In this document: positions 1-10,976 of the stretch, one piece after another
Numbering within the stretch: position 1 is the first letter of the stretch
Layout: each line of letters starts with the position of its first letter
Assembly: GCA_900540595.1 (NCBI GenBank)
Contig: UQGL01000012.1
Span: 1 to 64,000 of the forward strand
DNA: 64,000 nucleotides
DNA from: an uncultured Oscillospiraceae bacterium
GTDB lineage: Bacteria > Bacillota > Clostridia > Oscillospirales > Ruminococcaceae
Reading direction: 5' to 3'
The notes under the pieces: model-generated
Told to the model about the DNA's origin: nothing
The model's database searches: none
The model's input: the letters and a program-made list of their open reading frames with translations, nothing else
Made by a program: the position numbers and the translations under genes

Positions 1-530
1 AACTCGCCCCTCATCCGGCCTGCGGCCACCTTCCCCCAGAGGGGGAAGGCTCTCCCCAAAAGGCTTCTCCTTCGGGAGAAGCTGCCGCCCGCAGGCGGCT
101 GATGAGGGGCGGCTTGACTCTATTACCCTTTTACTGAGTTGCTGCCGGAAACTCGCCCCTCATCCGGCCTGCGGCCACCTTCCCCCAGAGGGGGAAGGCT
201 CTCCACAAAAGGCTTCTCCCTTCGGGAGAAGCTGCCGCCCGCAGGCGGCTGATGAGGGGCAACTTTAACTCTATTGTCCCTTTACCGAGTTGCCGCCGGA
301 AACTCGCCCCTCATCCGGCCTGTGGCCACCTTCCCCCAGAGGGGGAAGGCTCTCCCCAAAAGGCTTCTCCCCCCCGGGAGAAGCTGCCGCCCGCAGGCGG
401 CTGATGAGGGCGGAGTTCGCGCGGTCTCACTTTTAACGAGCAGCACCCGCAGGCTCTCCCCTCATCCGTCCGCGGGCGGGGCCTGCGGCCACCTTCCCCC
501 AGAGGGAGAAGGCTCCACCATTTTTTACTT
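1..530. repeat. Tandem array of ~150 bp GC-rich palindromic repeats (family A)
   Basis: Three near-identical units begin at about 1, 150 and 301 (each opening AACTCGCCCCTCATCCGGCC) and a fourth, partial unit lies at about 454-525. Each unit contains two hairpins (a CCTTCCCC/GGGGAAGG stem and a CTTCTCC/GGAGAAG stem) between inverted CCCCTCATC / GATGAGGGG blocks. The same blocks recur singly at 12.96, 13.75, 19.83 and 27.88 kb. No gene is supported inside it; open frames crossing it read repeat sequence. The array may continue to the left of the window. Confidence 0.85.
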
Positions 531-1917
531 ACTTGCCCACGCAGAAGGTTTCAAACACTTCATCAATCGTTGCCGCTGTCGCATCCTCACCGGTCAAATC
601 GCACAACGCCTGCAGGGCGTCCGTCAGGCAGACGGCGGCAGCGTCCAGCCCAAAGCCGTCCTGCCTTGCGCGGATGGCTTCGGCCAGCGCGTTCCTTGCC
701 CGCGTCGCGGCTGAAAGCTGCCGCGCGCTGCAAAGCTGCGCTGCACCCGGGTCCAGCTGTGCCGTACCCAGCAGGTCGGCCACGGCATCGGTCAGTGCCT
801 GCAGGCCGACGGCGTCCTTCGCACACATCGGCACGATCTTTTTAAAATACGGCTCCAATGTTCCATGTGGAACATCCTGCTCCCCTGCCAGATCCTGCTT
901 GTTCAGCACGGCGATTGCGGGGCGGCCCTGACACCTGCGGGCCAGCTCCAGATCATCATCAGACAGCGGCTGCGCGGCATCGAACACCGCCAGCACAAGG
1001 CCCGCCTCGTCCAGCTTTTTCCAGCTGCGGCGGATGCCCTCGGCCTCGATGGCATCCCCGTCCGCGCCGACCTCGCGCACACCGGCGGTGTCAAACAGAT
1101 TCAGCCGCACGCTGCCCAGCTGGACGGCCTGCTCGACAATATCGCGGGTCGTGCCTGCCACCGGCGTGACGATGGCGCGATCAAAGCCGGCCAGCAGGTT
1201 CAAAAGCGTGCTTTTGCCGACATTGGGGCGGCCCAGCAGCACGCAGTCCACACCATGGCGCAGCACCGCACCGGCACTGTAGCCGTTGATCAGTGCGTCC
1301 AGTTCGGCTTTCTGTGCGGTCAGGGTGCGCACAAACGCCTCATCGGACAATTCCGGCACATCCTCCTCCGGGTAATCGACCCATGCGGTCAGGTGGGCGT
1401 TCAGCGTTTGCAGCGCGGTCTGTATCTTGCCGATGCGCTTTGCCAGCCGTCCGTCCAGTGCCGATTTTGCCAGCGCGGCTCCCTGCCGGCCGTTCGCCGC
1501 AATAACCTCCATCACGGCCTCGGCCTGCGTCAGTGACATTCGGCCGTTTTCCAGTGCGCGGCGGGTAAACTCCCCCGGCCCGGCCGGTACACAGCCTGCC
1601 GTGATCAGTGCCTCCTGCAGGCCGTCTGCCATCGCCGTGCCGCCGTGTACCGACAGTTCGATGACATCCTCGCCGGTGTAGGAGTGCGGTGCCCGGAAAA
1701 ACAGCGCCACACACTCGTCCATCTCGGCCCCGTGCAGCAGGTAGTGGCCCAGCATGGCTGTGTAGCCTTTGGCATCGGCAACGCTTTTGCCCTGCCGCAC
1801 CGGCGCAAAAATTTTACTGACGATGGCGTAGGCGTTCAGGCCGGAAACGCGGACCGTGGCAATGCCGCCCTCGCCCGGTGGGGTCGCCAGCGCGCAGATG
1901 GTTGTATGCAGTTCCAT
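529..1917 (-). CDS. mnmE: tRNA uridine-5-carboxymethylaminomethyl modification GTPase MnmE (TrmE)
   Basis: MnmE works with MnmG to put the (carboxymethyl)aminomethyl group on U34 of tRNAs in the cytoplasm. The 462 aa length is normal for the family. An N-terminal folate-binding TrmE domain (about 1-120, with GPGEFTRRA) is followed by a helical domain split by a G domain: P-loop GRPNVGKST at 229-237, then the GTTRD switch, DTAG and NKQD motifs. The C-terminus ends FCVGK, the family's conserved Cys-Gly-Lys tail that holds the catalytic cysteine. The start follows a GGAGCACCC ribosome site. In many Firmicutes mnmE follows jag; here it is downstream of gyrA on the other replichore arm, and mnmG/rsmG/parAB would be expected left of the window. 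A parS-like palindrome is embedded at 859-874. Confidence 0.97.
   Translation of the reverse strand: MELHTTICALATPPGEGGIATVRVSGLNAYAIVSKIFAPVRQGKSVADAKGYTAMLGHYLLHGAEMDECVALFFRAPHSYTGEDVIELSVHGGTAMADGLQEALITAGCVPAGPGEFTRRALENGRMSLTQAEAVMEVIAANGRQGAALAKSALDGRLAKRIGKIQTALQTLNAHLTAWVDYPEEDVPELSDEAFVRTLTAQKAELDALINGYSAGAVLRHGVDCVLLGRPNVGKSTLLNLLAGFDRAIVTPVAGTTRDIVEQAVQLGSVRLNLFDTAGVREVGADGDAIEAEGIRRSWKKLDEAGLVLAVFDAAQPLSDDDLELARRCQGRPAIAVLNKQDLAGEQDVPHGTLEPYFKKIVPMCAKDAVGLQALTDAVADLLGTAQLDPGAAQLCSARQLSAATRARNALAEAIRARQDGFGLDAAAVCLTDALQALCDLTGEDATAATIDEVFETFCVGK
859..874. promoter_or_regulatory. parS-like ParB/Spo0J binding site
   Basis: The 16-mer TGTTCCATGTGGAACA is an almost perfect palindrome inside mnmE. 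It matches the parS consensus (TGTTNCACGTGNAACA type) except at the centre, CATG for CACG. The same 16-mer occurs again, inverted, at 5013-5028. parS sites clustered near oriC inside coding sequence are standard in Firmicutes; ParB itself is not in the window, so function is inferred. Confidence 0.6.
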
Positions 1918-1978
1918 GTGGGTGCTCCTTTTTTTATGGGAATACTTTAGAATACCATGAATACGCGGTGTTTTTCCA

Positions 1979-1998
1979 GCCTTTTTTATAAAAAAGGC
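1979..1998. terminator. AT-rich palindrome between gyrA and mnmE
   Basis: GCCTTTTTTATAAAAAAGGC is a perfect 20-bp palindrome upstream of mnmE with A/T runs on both sides. It could act as a weak terminator for transcription coming from gyrA. It lies next to the GTAG-type repeat at 2024-2100. Confidence 0.35.
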
Positions 1999-2023
1999 TT
2001 CGGCGAAAAAATTTCAAATGCTT

Positions 2024-2100
2024 GTAGGGAGGGGTCTTGACCCCTCCGTGCCCGTGAAAGGCATGGCAAACTTCCCGGAGCGGTCAAGACCGCTCCCTAC
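2024..2100. repeat. GTAG...CTAC paired palindrome (REPIN-like, subtype GTAGGGAGGGG)
   Basis: Two hairpins in inverted orientation: GTAGGGAGGGGTCTTGACCC at the left and its inverted counterpart, ending in CTAC, at the right, about 25 bp apart. The right arm has GAGCGGTCAAGACCGCTC instead of GAGGGGTC..., a compensated two-arm change that preserves the stem. Related copies are at 7464-7535 and 34854-34931. Confidence 0.75.
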
Positions 2101-2108
2101 AAATCCAC

Positions 2109-2139
2109 CAAAAAGGAGAGGCCAACGCGCGGCCTCTCC
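2109..2139 (-). terminator. Rho-independent terminator of gyrA
   Basis: Read on the minus strand, GGAGAGGCC and GGCCTCTCC form a 9-bp stem 13 bases after the gyrA stop codon and are followed by TTTTT. Confidence 0.8.
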
Positions 2140-2151
2140 CCTGTTGCTTAT

Positions 2152-4731
<2,580 letters not shown>

Positions 4732-4780
4732 TGTATCACCTTAACTCAATCTTACTTGAACTTACTAATTTTACTGCACC

Positions 4781-4875
4781 GTAGGGGCCGGGCATGCCCG
4801 GCCCTCAACTTTGCGTTATTGCCCACAAACGGATCGTTGCTTGTACGCTGCGGGCCGGGCATGCCCGGCCCCTAC
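4781..4875. repeat. REPIN-like pair of GTAG palindromes abutting the RAYT gene
   Basis: It begins GTAGGGGCCGGGCATGCCC and ends with the inverted copy finishing ...CCCCTAC, about 46 bp apart. Each arm is a perfect palindrome around GGGCATGCCC. The right end stops one base before the stop codon of the transposase at 4877. A GTAG tetranucleotide at the foot of a hairpin is the hallmark recognised by REP-associated transposases. Confidence 0.8.
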
Positions 4876-4876
4876 G

Positions 4877-5338
4877 CTATGCGTGTGGGTTATATTCATC
4901 CAAATCCCATTTCAACGGATTTTCCTGAATATATCTTTTAATTTCACAATACGCGTTTTCATCACGAATAATATGATCATAAAATGAACGCTGCCACAAT
5001 GTCACACCCGGATGTTCCACATGGAACATTTTGGACACATACGACTTGTAGCTTCCCACTACGGCGGACAAATTACATTGTTCCTGCGGAAAAACCAATA
5101 TCATATGAACATGATTTGGCATTACCACATATTCATCCACACCCACACCGGGAAAATGTCTGGAAATATCCTTTATTCCTTGTGCGGCCATTTGTCCGAC
5201 GACATTTGGTTTTCCTGCCGCGCCAAACACACATTGTTTATGATGCGCACATACGGTCACAAAATAATAATTTTCTCTTCTATAATCATAATTTTGCAAA
5301 CGGGGATTTTTGCGCGGGCATAAAATCGTATAATCCAT
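4877..5338 (-). CDS. REP-associated tyrosine transposase (RAYT, Y1_Tnp/IS200-like)
   Basis: RAYTs are domesticated relatives of IS200/IS605 TnpA that cleave single-stranded REP hairpins and are thought to spread REPINs. This 153 aa protein carries the family's HUH motif at His76-Val77-His78 (MPNHVHMI) and the nucleophilic tyrosine Tyr136 in RYIQENP; the N-terminal NYYFVTVCAHH strand is also typical. It is flanked by GTAG palindromes at 4781-4875 and 5377-5402. No IS left and right ends or TnpB are seen, which fits a RAYT and not an autonomous IS200. Base composition is clearly lower in GC than the neighbouring gyr genes, suggesting later acquisition. A parS-like site lies inside and encodes MFHVEH (residues 104-109). 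The ORF is intact. Confidence 0.88.
   Translation of the reverse strand: MDYTILCPRKNPRLQNYDYRRENYYFVTVCAHHKQCVFGAAGKPNVVGQMAAQGIKDISRHFPGVGVDEYVVMPNHVHMILVFPQEQCNLSAVVGSYKSYVSKMFHVEHPGVTLWQRSFYDHIIRDENAYCEIKRYIQENPLKWDLDEYNPHA
5013..5028. promoter_or_regulatory. parS-like ParB binding site inside the RAYT gene
   Basis: TGTTCCACATGGAACA is the exact reverse complement of the 16-mer at 859-874. Both differ from the classic parS core at the central step only. It lies about 5.6 kb from the dnaA-dnaN gap. Confidence 0.6.
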
Positions 5339-5376
5339 GATTCATACACCATAAACGGGGCGGTGGTTTTTATGCG

Positions 5377-5402
5377 GCGGGCCGGGCATGCCCGGCCCCT
5401 AC
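5377..5402. repeat. Single GTAG palindrome upstream of the RAYT gene
   Basis: GGGCCGGGCATGCCCGGCCC followed by CTAC, a one-armed copy of the same palindrome as at 4781-4875. It lies between the gyrB stop and the RAYT start, so the transposase is bracketed by its presumed substrate. Confidence 0.75.
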
Positions 5403-5421
5403 ACGGGCGGCGTATGATGTA

Positions 5422-7437
<2,016 letters not shown>

Positions 7438-7463
7438 CTATACATCCCTTTTATGGATGTTCT

Positions 7464-7535
7464 GTAGGGAGGGGTCTTGACCCCTCCGTGTTTACGCGGC
7501 TGCCTGTATGCGGAGGGGTCAAGACCCCTCCCTAC
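7464..7535. repeat. REPIN-like GTAG...CTAC pair upstream of gyrB
   Basis: GTAGGGAGGGGTCTTGACCC and its inverted copy ending CCTCCCTAC, about 20 bp apart. It occupies the gap between the remB-like gene and gyrB, where a gyrB promoter would also be expected, so the repeat is likely transcribed as part of the 5' leader. Confidence 0.75.
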
Positions 7536-7563
7536 AAATCAAAAATAAACGGCAGCCATAATT

Positions 7564-7824
7564 TTAAAATTCTAATTTTTCCGCCCGCTTTTTCAATGCG
7601 GCGGGCGATAATTGGCTGATATACACGGTCTCGTCCGGGAAATCGGTGACCATAAAGCTTTTGGGCAGAGTGCCCGGCGCGCACAGGTCCACAACGGCGC
7701 CCTCGGCCTCGGCATGGCGGAAATATTCCTCGGTCCTCCGCGATGCCCCGGCTGTATCCAGATCAAACACCCCGATCACATCACGTGTGTTCAGTACAAA
7801 ATCCTGCCCGGCGTGAAAGTACAT
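7564..7824 (-). CDS. remB: RemB-like extracellular matrix regulator (DUF370, YaaB family)
   Basis: 86 aa from the ATG at 7824 (MYFHAGQDFVLNTRDVIGVFDLD). That start follows GAGAGGTG at proper spacing, whereas a longer frame would begin inside a GTAG repeat. RemB/YaaB lies between recF and gyrB in Bacillus, the same position as here, and belongs to the DUF370 family together with RemA, a DNA-binding activator of matrix genes. The first half, with INxxxVIAIFD-like spacing, matches the family core; the C-terminal 25 residues are less conserved. Function in this organism is not known. Confidence 0.75.
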   Translation of the reverse strand: MYFHAGQDFVLNTRDVIGVFDLDTAGASRRTEEYFRHAEAEGAVVDLCAPGTLPKSFMVTDFPDETVYISQLSPAALKKRAEKLEF

Positions 7825-7839
7825 TTCCTGCACCTCTCT

Positions 7840-7934
7840 GTAGGGGCCGGGCACGCCCGGCCCTCCACTCTGCGTCATTGCCCGTCAGCGGGCAACCGCC
7901 CTACTGCTGCGGGCCGGACATGTCCGGCCCCTAC
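7840..7934. repeat. REPIN-like pair overlapping the recF stop codon
   Basis: GTAGGGGCCGGGCACGCCC at the left and an inverted GGGCCGGACATGTCCGGCC copy ending CTAC at the right. The stem changes are compensated on both sides of each palindrome. The terminal CTAC provides the TAG stop of recF on the minus strand (7931-7933). Confidence 0.8.
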
Positions 7935-9025
7935 GGCTCTGCTACGGTTCCGCCCTTGACCATCACAATTTTCCCGTTGGTGCGTGCAAATGCCGCAGTG
8001 TCGCAGGTGGTCACGATCGTTTGATGCTCCCCCATGCGGGTCAAAAGATAGGTCTGGCGCTCATCGTCCAGCTCGCTCAATACATCGTCCAGCAAAAGCA
8101 CCGGATGCTCACCGAACAGCTCACCGACCACGGTGGCCTCGGCCAGCTTGAGGGCCAGCACGCAGCTGCGCTGCTGCCCCTGACTGCCAAACACCCGGGC
8201 GGGCTGGCCGTCCAGCAGGATTTCCAAATCCTCCCGGTGCGGTCCTGTCAGGCAGAACCCGGCGCGCAGCTCTGCGGTGCGCATGGCGTGCATCTTTGCG
8301 GCCAGCGCCTCGGCGGTGGGGGCATCGGTACACATCTGGTAGCGCACCTCCAGCACCTCGGCGCCGTGGGATATATCGCGGTAATTCTGCGCCGCGATCG
8401 GGGCAGCCTGTTCCAGAAACTTGCAGCGGTGCTGCATGATCAGCGCGCCATACTCTGCCAGCTGCTCCTCGTAGGTGTCCAGCAGTATGGCACCGTTTGG
8501 CGTAATATCGTAGCTTTTCAGCAGCGCGTTCTTCTGGGCCGTCAGCCGCATGTAGCGCCGCAGCGCCACAAGGTAGGGCCGGTATACCTGACACAGCGCC
8601 GAATCCAGAAACCGGCGGCGTCCCTCGGGGCCGCTCTTGACCAGCCCCAGCAGATCCGGCTCAAACACAACGGCCTGAAAGTTCCCCGCCAGCGCAGCAG
8701 CGCGGCCCATGTCCGCGCCGTTCAGCCTGCCGGTGCGGCCGGGCCGCTGGCTCGTCTTGCTGCCCACCGTCAGGCGTATCTCTTTTTCGATGTCCTGTGT
8801 CTCAAACGCGCCCTCTATGACAGAAAAGTCACAGCCGCGGCGGATCAGCTCGCCATCCTTGGACCCGCGGAAGCTCTTGCCGCCGGTCAGCAGCCAGATT
8901 GCCTCCAGCAGGTTCGTCTTGCCCTGCCCGTTGGGGCCGCACAGCACGGTCAGGTGCGGGTCGGGGTCCAGCACGGCATGGGCAATGTTGCGGTGGTCAG
9001 TCAGTGCAAGGTGGGTCAGGCGCAT
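7931..9025 (-). CDS. recF: DNA replication and repair protein RecF
   Basis: RecF is an ABC-type ATPase that with RecO and RecR loads RecA at gaps and stalled forks. The 364 aa length fits. Walker A is GPNGQGKT (30-37), the signature and Walker B regions read GSQGQQRSCVLALKLAE and LLLDDVLSELDDER near the C-terminus. Its start codon overlaps the stop of the S4 gene (TAATG), implying translational coupling. The final stop codon comes from a REPIN-like repeat. Confidence 0.97.
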   Translation of the reverse strand: MRLTHLALTDHRNIAHAVLDPDPHLTVLCGPNGQGKTNLLEAIWLLTGGKSFRGSKDGELIRRGCDFSVIEGAFETQDIEKEIRLTVGSKTSQRPGRTGRLNGADMGRAAALAGNFQAVVFEPDLLGLVKSGPEGRRRFLDSALCQVYRPYLVALRRYMRLTAQKNALLKSYDITPNGAILLDTYEEQLAEYGALIMQHRCKFLEQAAPIAAQNYRDISHGAEVLEVRYQMCTDAPTAEALAAKMHAMRTAELRAGFCLTGPHREDLEILLDGQPARVFGSQGQQRSCVLALKLAEATVVGELFGEHPVLLLDDVLSELDDERQTYLLTRMGEHQTIVTTCDTAAFARTNGKIVMVKGGTVAEP

Positions 9026-9240
9026 TACGCACCCGCCGCGACCTGCACGGTCTGGCCCTCCAGCTCGACCGTATCACCGGCGCGGCACTTTTTGCCGCGC
9101 ATCGTGCAGACCTCGCCGTTGACCTTGACGGCCCCGCCCTGGATCAGCTCCTTGGCCTCGCCGCCCGTCTCACACAGCCCTGCGAACTTCAAAAGAGCGT
9201 CAAGCTTTATAAAGTCGGTGTTAATACGAATTTTTTCCAT
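9025..9240 (-). CDS. yaaA: S4-domain RNA-binding protein (YaaA/RlbA-like)
   Basis: 71 aa starting at the ATG at 9240 ([21 protein letters not shown]); AGAGGG lies six bases upstream, while the ATG two codons earlier is too close to it. The whole protein is one S4 fold ([32 protein letters not shown]). It sits between dnaN and recF as in Bacillus, where YaaA-type proteins take part in ribosome assembly. Coupled to recF. Confidence 0.9.
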   Translation of the reverse strand: MEKIRINTDFIKLDALLKFAGLCETGGEAKELIQGGAVKVNGEVCTMRGKKCRAGDTVELEGQTVQVAAGA

Positions 9241-9267
9241 ATACATCCCTCTATCGTAACCTCGGCC

Positions 9268-9364
9268 GTAGGGGTCGGACATGTCCGACCCTCAGCCTTG
9301 CTGCAGCAGCCCTTTAGCCGGGCGGCTGATTTTATCTGCAGGGCCGGGCATGCCCGGCCCCTAC
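9268..9364. repeat. REPIN-like pair between dnaN and yaaA
   Basis: GTAGGGGTCGGACATGTCCG at the left, GGGCCGGGCATGCCCGGCC plus CTAC at the right. The two arms belong to different sequence subtypes of the same palindrome, as in the copy at 7840-7934. Confidence 0.8.
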
Positions 9365-9378
9365 AGCACAGCATTGCT

Positions 9379-10488
9379 TCAGCCCTCGTTCTTAAACCGT
9401 ACCGGCAAAACCAGATAGATAAAGTCCTTGCCGTCCTCGGGCAGCAGCTTGACCGGACTCAGGGGGCCGTTGATCTCCAGCACCATCCGCTCACACTTGG
9501 AATAGCGCAGCGCATCGAGCAGATACCGGTTGTTGAAGCCGATCTCGACCGGGTCGCCGGTCATCTCCACGGGGGAGAATTCGTCCACGACCTTGCCCAG
9601 CGGAGTCTGGCAGCGCACAGTCACCCGCTCCTCGCCGAAATTGATGCGCAGCGGGTTCTTCAAGCGCTCGGTAATAATGAGGGAGGCGCGCTCGATCGTG
9701 TCGATGAAGGTCTTGCAATCCACGACAACGCGCGTTTTTTTATCCTTCGGGATGACGCTCTCATAATTGAGGAAGTCCCCCTCGATCAAACGGCTCATGA
9801 TCGTGTAGCCGTTGGAGGTGAACACGACATAGCGGCGGTTTGCATCGATCTTGACATCATCGTCCGCACCGCCCATGATTTTGAGCAGCTCCTGCAGCGT
9901 CTTGGCCGGAATGATAATGCGGATGTCGCGGGTACACTCGACGGCACGCTGGATAATAGCCAGCCGGTAGCCGTCCAGCGCCACGATGGTCAGGCTGCCC
10001 GGCTCAATGACGAACAGCTCGCCGGTGTGGGCGGGCTTTTTGTCGTCTTGGCTGACCGCGTAGATCGTTTTTTCGATCATCTCGCGCAGCATACCGCATT
10101 TCACGGTCATTGTGTTGTCAGCGCCGGTCACCGGCAGGCTGGGATAATCGCTGGCGTTCAGCGCGGGAATCTCAAACTCGGCCACGCCGCCGCTGATCTT
10201 GGCCTGCCCCTCATCGGTCAGCTCGATGCAGATGTCACCGGCCGGCATACGGCTGACCATCGAGCCGAGCAGCTTTGCATCAAGTACCGTTTCACCCGGT
10301 ACAAGTACGTTGCATTCAATGGTGGTCGTGATGCCCATTTCCATATCATAGCCGGTCAGCGTCAGGGTAAAGCCCTCAGCCTTCAGGTAGATGCCCTCCA
10401 GCACAGGGATGGCGGCGCGGTTGGTGATCGCGCGGGAAACGCCGTCGATGGCATTGGCCAGCAGGGTCTTTTCACATTCAAATTTCAT
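9379..10488 (-). CDS. dnaN: DNA polymerase III beta subunit (sliding clamp)
   Basis: The clamp tethers the replicative polymerase and recruits many repair factors. Translation from the ATG at 10488 (MKFECEKTLLANAIDGVSRA) gives 369 aa, the usual length; GGGAGAA lies nine bases upstream, and the extra 29 residues of the longer frame read leader DNA. Three repeated clamp domains are present, and the end (YLVLPVRFKNEG) is close to the canonical M-P-(M/V)-R terminus. It follows dnaA across a 487-bp gap that carries the unwinding element. Confidence 0.97.
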   Translation of the reverse strand: MKFECEKTLLANAIDGVSRAITNRAAIPVLEGIYLKAEGFTLTLTGYDMEMGITTTIECNVLVPGETVLDAKLLGSMVSRMPAGDICIELTDEGQAKISGGVAEFEIPALNASDYPSLPVTGADNTMTVKCGMLREMIEKTIYAVSQDDKKPAHTGELFVIEPGSLTIVALDGYRLAIIQRAVECTRDIRIIIPAKTLQELLKIMGGADDDVKIDANRRYVVFTSNGYTIMSRLIEGDFLNYESVIPKDKKTRVVVDCKTFIDTIERASLIITERLKNPLRINFGEERVTVRCQTPLGKVVDEFSPVEMTGDPVEIGFNNRYLLDALRYSKCERMVLEINGPLSPVKLLPEDGKDFIYLVLPVRFKNEG

Positions 10489-10639
10489 ACTCTGTTCTCC
10501 CGCCCGCTTGTTCAAAGCGGGGCAAAAAGCGTCTGTTTTTTCTTTCTGTTTTCTCTGGTTCGGGTTTTCCACCATCGGGGCAGGTATTTTCCGGGGTAAG
10601 CTGCTCTTTCAGAGCTTCCCTGTTCGCAGAAACTATTAA

Positions 10640-10830
10640 CTATGGTAGTAGTCGTAGTAGGGGCTGTTAGTTCTGTGGAAAACTCCGCCGCGCCCGATAG
10701 CGATGCGGAAAATCGTCCGCTCAGACTTTTGAACAGTCTGTGGAGATTCTTGTTGAAAACCCGGAAACCGCCGTTTTTCAACACGCGCTGTGGAATACCG
10801 CCTGTTGAAAACTAAAAACTTTGTGGATAA
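10640..10830 (-). other. oriC basal unwinding element: DnaA boxes plus DnaA-trio-like tract
   Basis: Reading the minus strand from dnaA towards dnaN: a consensus DnaA box (TGTGGATAA, 10822-10830), TGTGGAATA (10789-10797), TGTGGAGAT (10739-10747), then TGTGGAAAA (10674-10682), then after 13 bases a CTA CTA CGA CTA CTA tract (10644-10660), i.e. 3'-GAT trios on the opposite strand. Box, GC-rich spacer, trios and then AT-rich DNA is the order described for the bacterial basal origin unwinding system, and in Bacillus it lies in this same gap. TGTTGAAAAC 10-mers occur at 10751 and 10803. Confidence 0.65.
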
Positions 10831-10836
10831 AAAGGC

Positions 10837-10862
10837 TTTTCTTTCTTTGAAAAGAAAGAAAC
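10837..10862. other. A/T-rich inverted repeat in the dnaA-dnaN gap
   Basis: CTTTCTTTG and its complement around CAAAGAAAGAAA form a low-GC hairpin next to the consensus DnaA box. It may be part of a dnaA terminator or of the AT-rich origin DNA; nothing decides between these. Confidence 0.3.
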
Positions 10863-10950
10863 AAAGAAACTTTCAAATAATAACCCGTAATGCGCGCTAT
10901 AGAGTGCATTATTTTCTCCCGTCACCGGGAAAAGGCATTAAAAGTTCTTT

Positions 10951-10976
10951 GCCTACTTTCTTTCAAGAAAGTAGGC
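10951..10976 (-). terminator. Hairpin at the dnaA stop codon
   Basis: GCCTACTTTCTT and AAGAAAGTAGGC form a 12-bp perfect stem with a two-base loop and touch the dnaA stop codon. The following T-run on the minus strand is weak, so it may attenuate and not fully terminate transcription into dnaN. Confidence 0.5.

Noticed and set aside
1..430. Possible CRISPR array
   Set aside because: Units are ~150 bp, nearly identical throughout, with no unique spacers and no cas genes.
274..714. 146-codon frame over the left repeat array
   Set aside because: Reads repeat DNA and then antisense to mnmE; residues such as SPLIRPVATFPQRGK are the repeat translated.
4877..5338. Complete IS200/IS605 insertion sequence
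   Set aside because: No TnpB, no IS-type subterminal hairpins; the flanks are GTAG palindromes also found far away without the gene, which fits a RAYT.
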